Below, one piece after another: positions 63,423 to 64,000 of a stretch of DNA of 64,000 nt. A model generated the notes under the pieces. That model saw only the letters and a program-made list of their open reading frames with translations. It did no database searches and was not told the origin of the DNA. Location: the NCBI RefSeq assembly GCF_007827365.1, contig NZ_VISI01000002.1, positions 1,617,001 to 1,681,000 of the forward strand. The letters are read 5' to 3'. How positions within the stretch are numbered: position 1 is the stretch's first letter; every line of letters begins with the position of its first letter. Position numbers and translations under genes: made by a program. This DNA comes from Olleya sp. Hel_I_94. Lineage in GTDB: Bacteria; Bacteroidota; Bacteroidia; Flavobacteriales; Flavobacteriaceae.

Positions 63423-64000
63423 ATGGATTACGGAAAAGAATTCGAAAAATTCGCTATAAAAGATCAAGGTATAAGTAGTACGTATTACAACAAAATTATA
63501 AGTAGTATGTATCCTACTAACTTAACGCCTAATATTATTGAAGAGCGTCAAATGAACATTGCTATATTTGATGTGTTTTCGCGTTTAATGATGGATAGAA
63601 TTATATTTTTAGGAACAGGTATCAATGATCAAGTTGCTAATATTATTCAAGCGCAATTATTATTTTTAGAAAGTACAGATGCTAACAAAGACATCCAAAT
63701 ATACATTAACTCTCCAGGAGGAAGTGTTTATGCAGGATTAGGTATCTACGACACCATGCAATTTATTAAACCAGATGTTGCTACAATTTGTACAGGTATG
63801 GCAGCCTCAATGGGAGCAGTATTATTATGTGCAGGAGAAAAAGGTAAACGTAGTGGTTTAACGCACTCTCGCGTAATGATCCACCAACCTTTAGGTGGTG
63901 CACAAGGTCAAGCTAGTGATATAGAAATTACTGCGCGTGAAATTTTAATCCTAAAAGAAGAGCTTTATAAGATTATTAGTAAGCATTCTGGACAAGATTA
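63423..64000 (+). CDS. clpP: ATP-dependent Clp protease proteolytic subunit (3' end cut by window edge)
   Basis: ClpP is the serine protease ring of ClpXP/ClpAP. The ATG at 63423 ([17 protein letters not shown]) opens a frame that stays open to the window end (192 codons). The catalytic serine is Ser129 in [11 protein letters not shown] and the catalytic histidine is His154 in [29 protein letters not shown] is the ring-forming region. The aspartate of the triad and the C-terminus are probably close to or beyond the edge. The N-terminus is about 20 residues longer than in E. coli mature ClpP and may hold a propeptide. It follows tig, as is usual. Confidence 0.95.
   Translation, partial: MDYGKEFEKFAIKDQGISSTYYNKIISSMYPTNLTPNIIEERQMNIAIFDVFSRLMMDRIIFLGTGINDQVANIIQAQLLFLESTDANKDIQIYINSPGGSVYAGLGIYDTMQFIKPDVATICTGMAASMGAVLLCAGEKGKRSGLTHSRVMIHQPLGGAQGQASDIEITAREILILKEELYKIISKHSGQD

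Overview
The window is a chromosomal segment of a flavobacterium (Bacteroidota, most likely Flavobacteriaceae). This rests on the low G+C content, promoters of the TTTG / TAnnTTTG type, and several lineage-typical families: a GLPGLI protein beside a TonB-receptor-like barrel, DUF5686, a short primary sigma factor without region 1.1, a PorG/DUF6089 protein and two OmpH genes. No plasmid, phage, insertion sequence or CRISPR signal was seen. Almost every gene is housekeeping and the coding density is high. Both edges cut genes: purH on the left lacks its N-terminus and clpP on the right lacks its C-terminus.

Layout. 1-1.2 kb: purH. 1.5-7.0 kb: the rod-shape operon mreB-mreC-mreD-pbp2-rodA, with overlapping junctions. 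7.1-10.8 kb (minus): GLPGLI protein and barrel partner. 11-12.4 kb: a secreted protein of unknown function and a deoxynucleoside kinase. 12.4-16.7 kb (minus): an App1-like phosphatase, then membrane and soluble pyrophosphatases. 17-20.5 kb (minus): a DUF5686 outer-membrane protein and pyruvate dehydrogenase E1 beta. 20.8-24.9 kb: etfBA, a bifunctional-nuclease family gene and a nucleoside transporter. 25-28.2 kb: thyA, a secreted TonB-C protein, a stand-alone glycogen-binding-like domain (minus), and a dihydrofolate reductase fused to a two-helix membrane domain. 28.3-30.6 kb: a TetR regulator, a HAD hydrolase and an SDR oxidoreductase, with the same palindrome before the regulator and before the HAD gene. 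30.6-33.7 kb: a COG2509 flavoprotein, fabD and lspA. 34-37.7 kb: galE, a DegT aminotransferase and kdtA. 38.2-38.4 kb (minus): tRNA-Gly and tRNA-Leu. 38.5-46.6 kb: mutS, a TrmH methyltransferase, a large MG2-like surface protein with a (CAAT)7 tract just upstream of its start, a GyrI-like protein, an HPPK-deoxynucleoside kinase fusion and a queuosine-precursor transporter. 46.7-50.7 kb: an AsmA protein, rpoD and rpsU. 51-59.9 kb (minus): a lone lipoprotein, then the envelope cluster CBS-nadK-porG-uppS-bamA-ompH-ompH-murI. 60-64 kb: pdxJ, an alpha/beta hydrolase, a small membrane protein, tig and clpP.

How the genes fit together. Three themes recur. The first is the envelope: rod-shape synthesis, BamA with its chaperones, UppS, MurI, KdtA, LspA, AsmA and PorG. 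The second is DNA-precursor and folate metabolism: thyA, DHFR, HPPK-dNK, a separate dNK, a nucleoside transporter and purH. The third is energy metabolism: pyruvate dehydrogenase, electron-transfer flavoprotein and pyrophosphatases.

No clearly new multi-gene system was found. The best candidates for new biology are small: the tetranucleotide tract before a surface-protein gene, the TetR/HAD/SDR module with twin operators, a nested RNA structure between etfA and the nuclease gene, and unusual fusions or extensions (2TM-DHFR, HPPK-dNK, a signal-peptide domain on a CNT transporter, and a C-terminal tail on the membrane pyrophosphatase).
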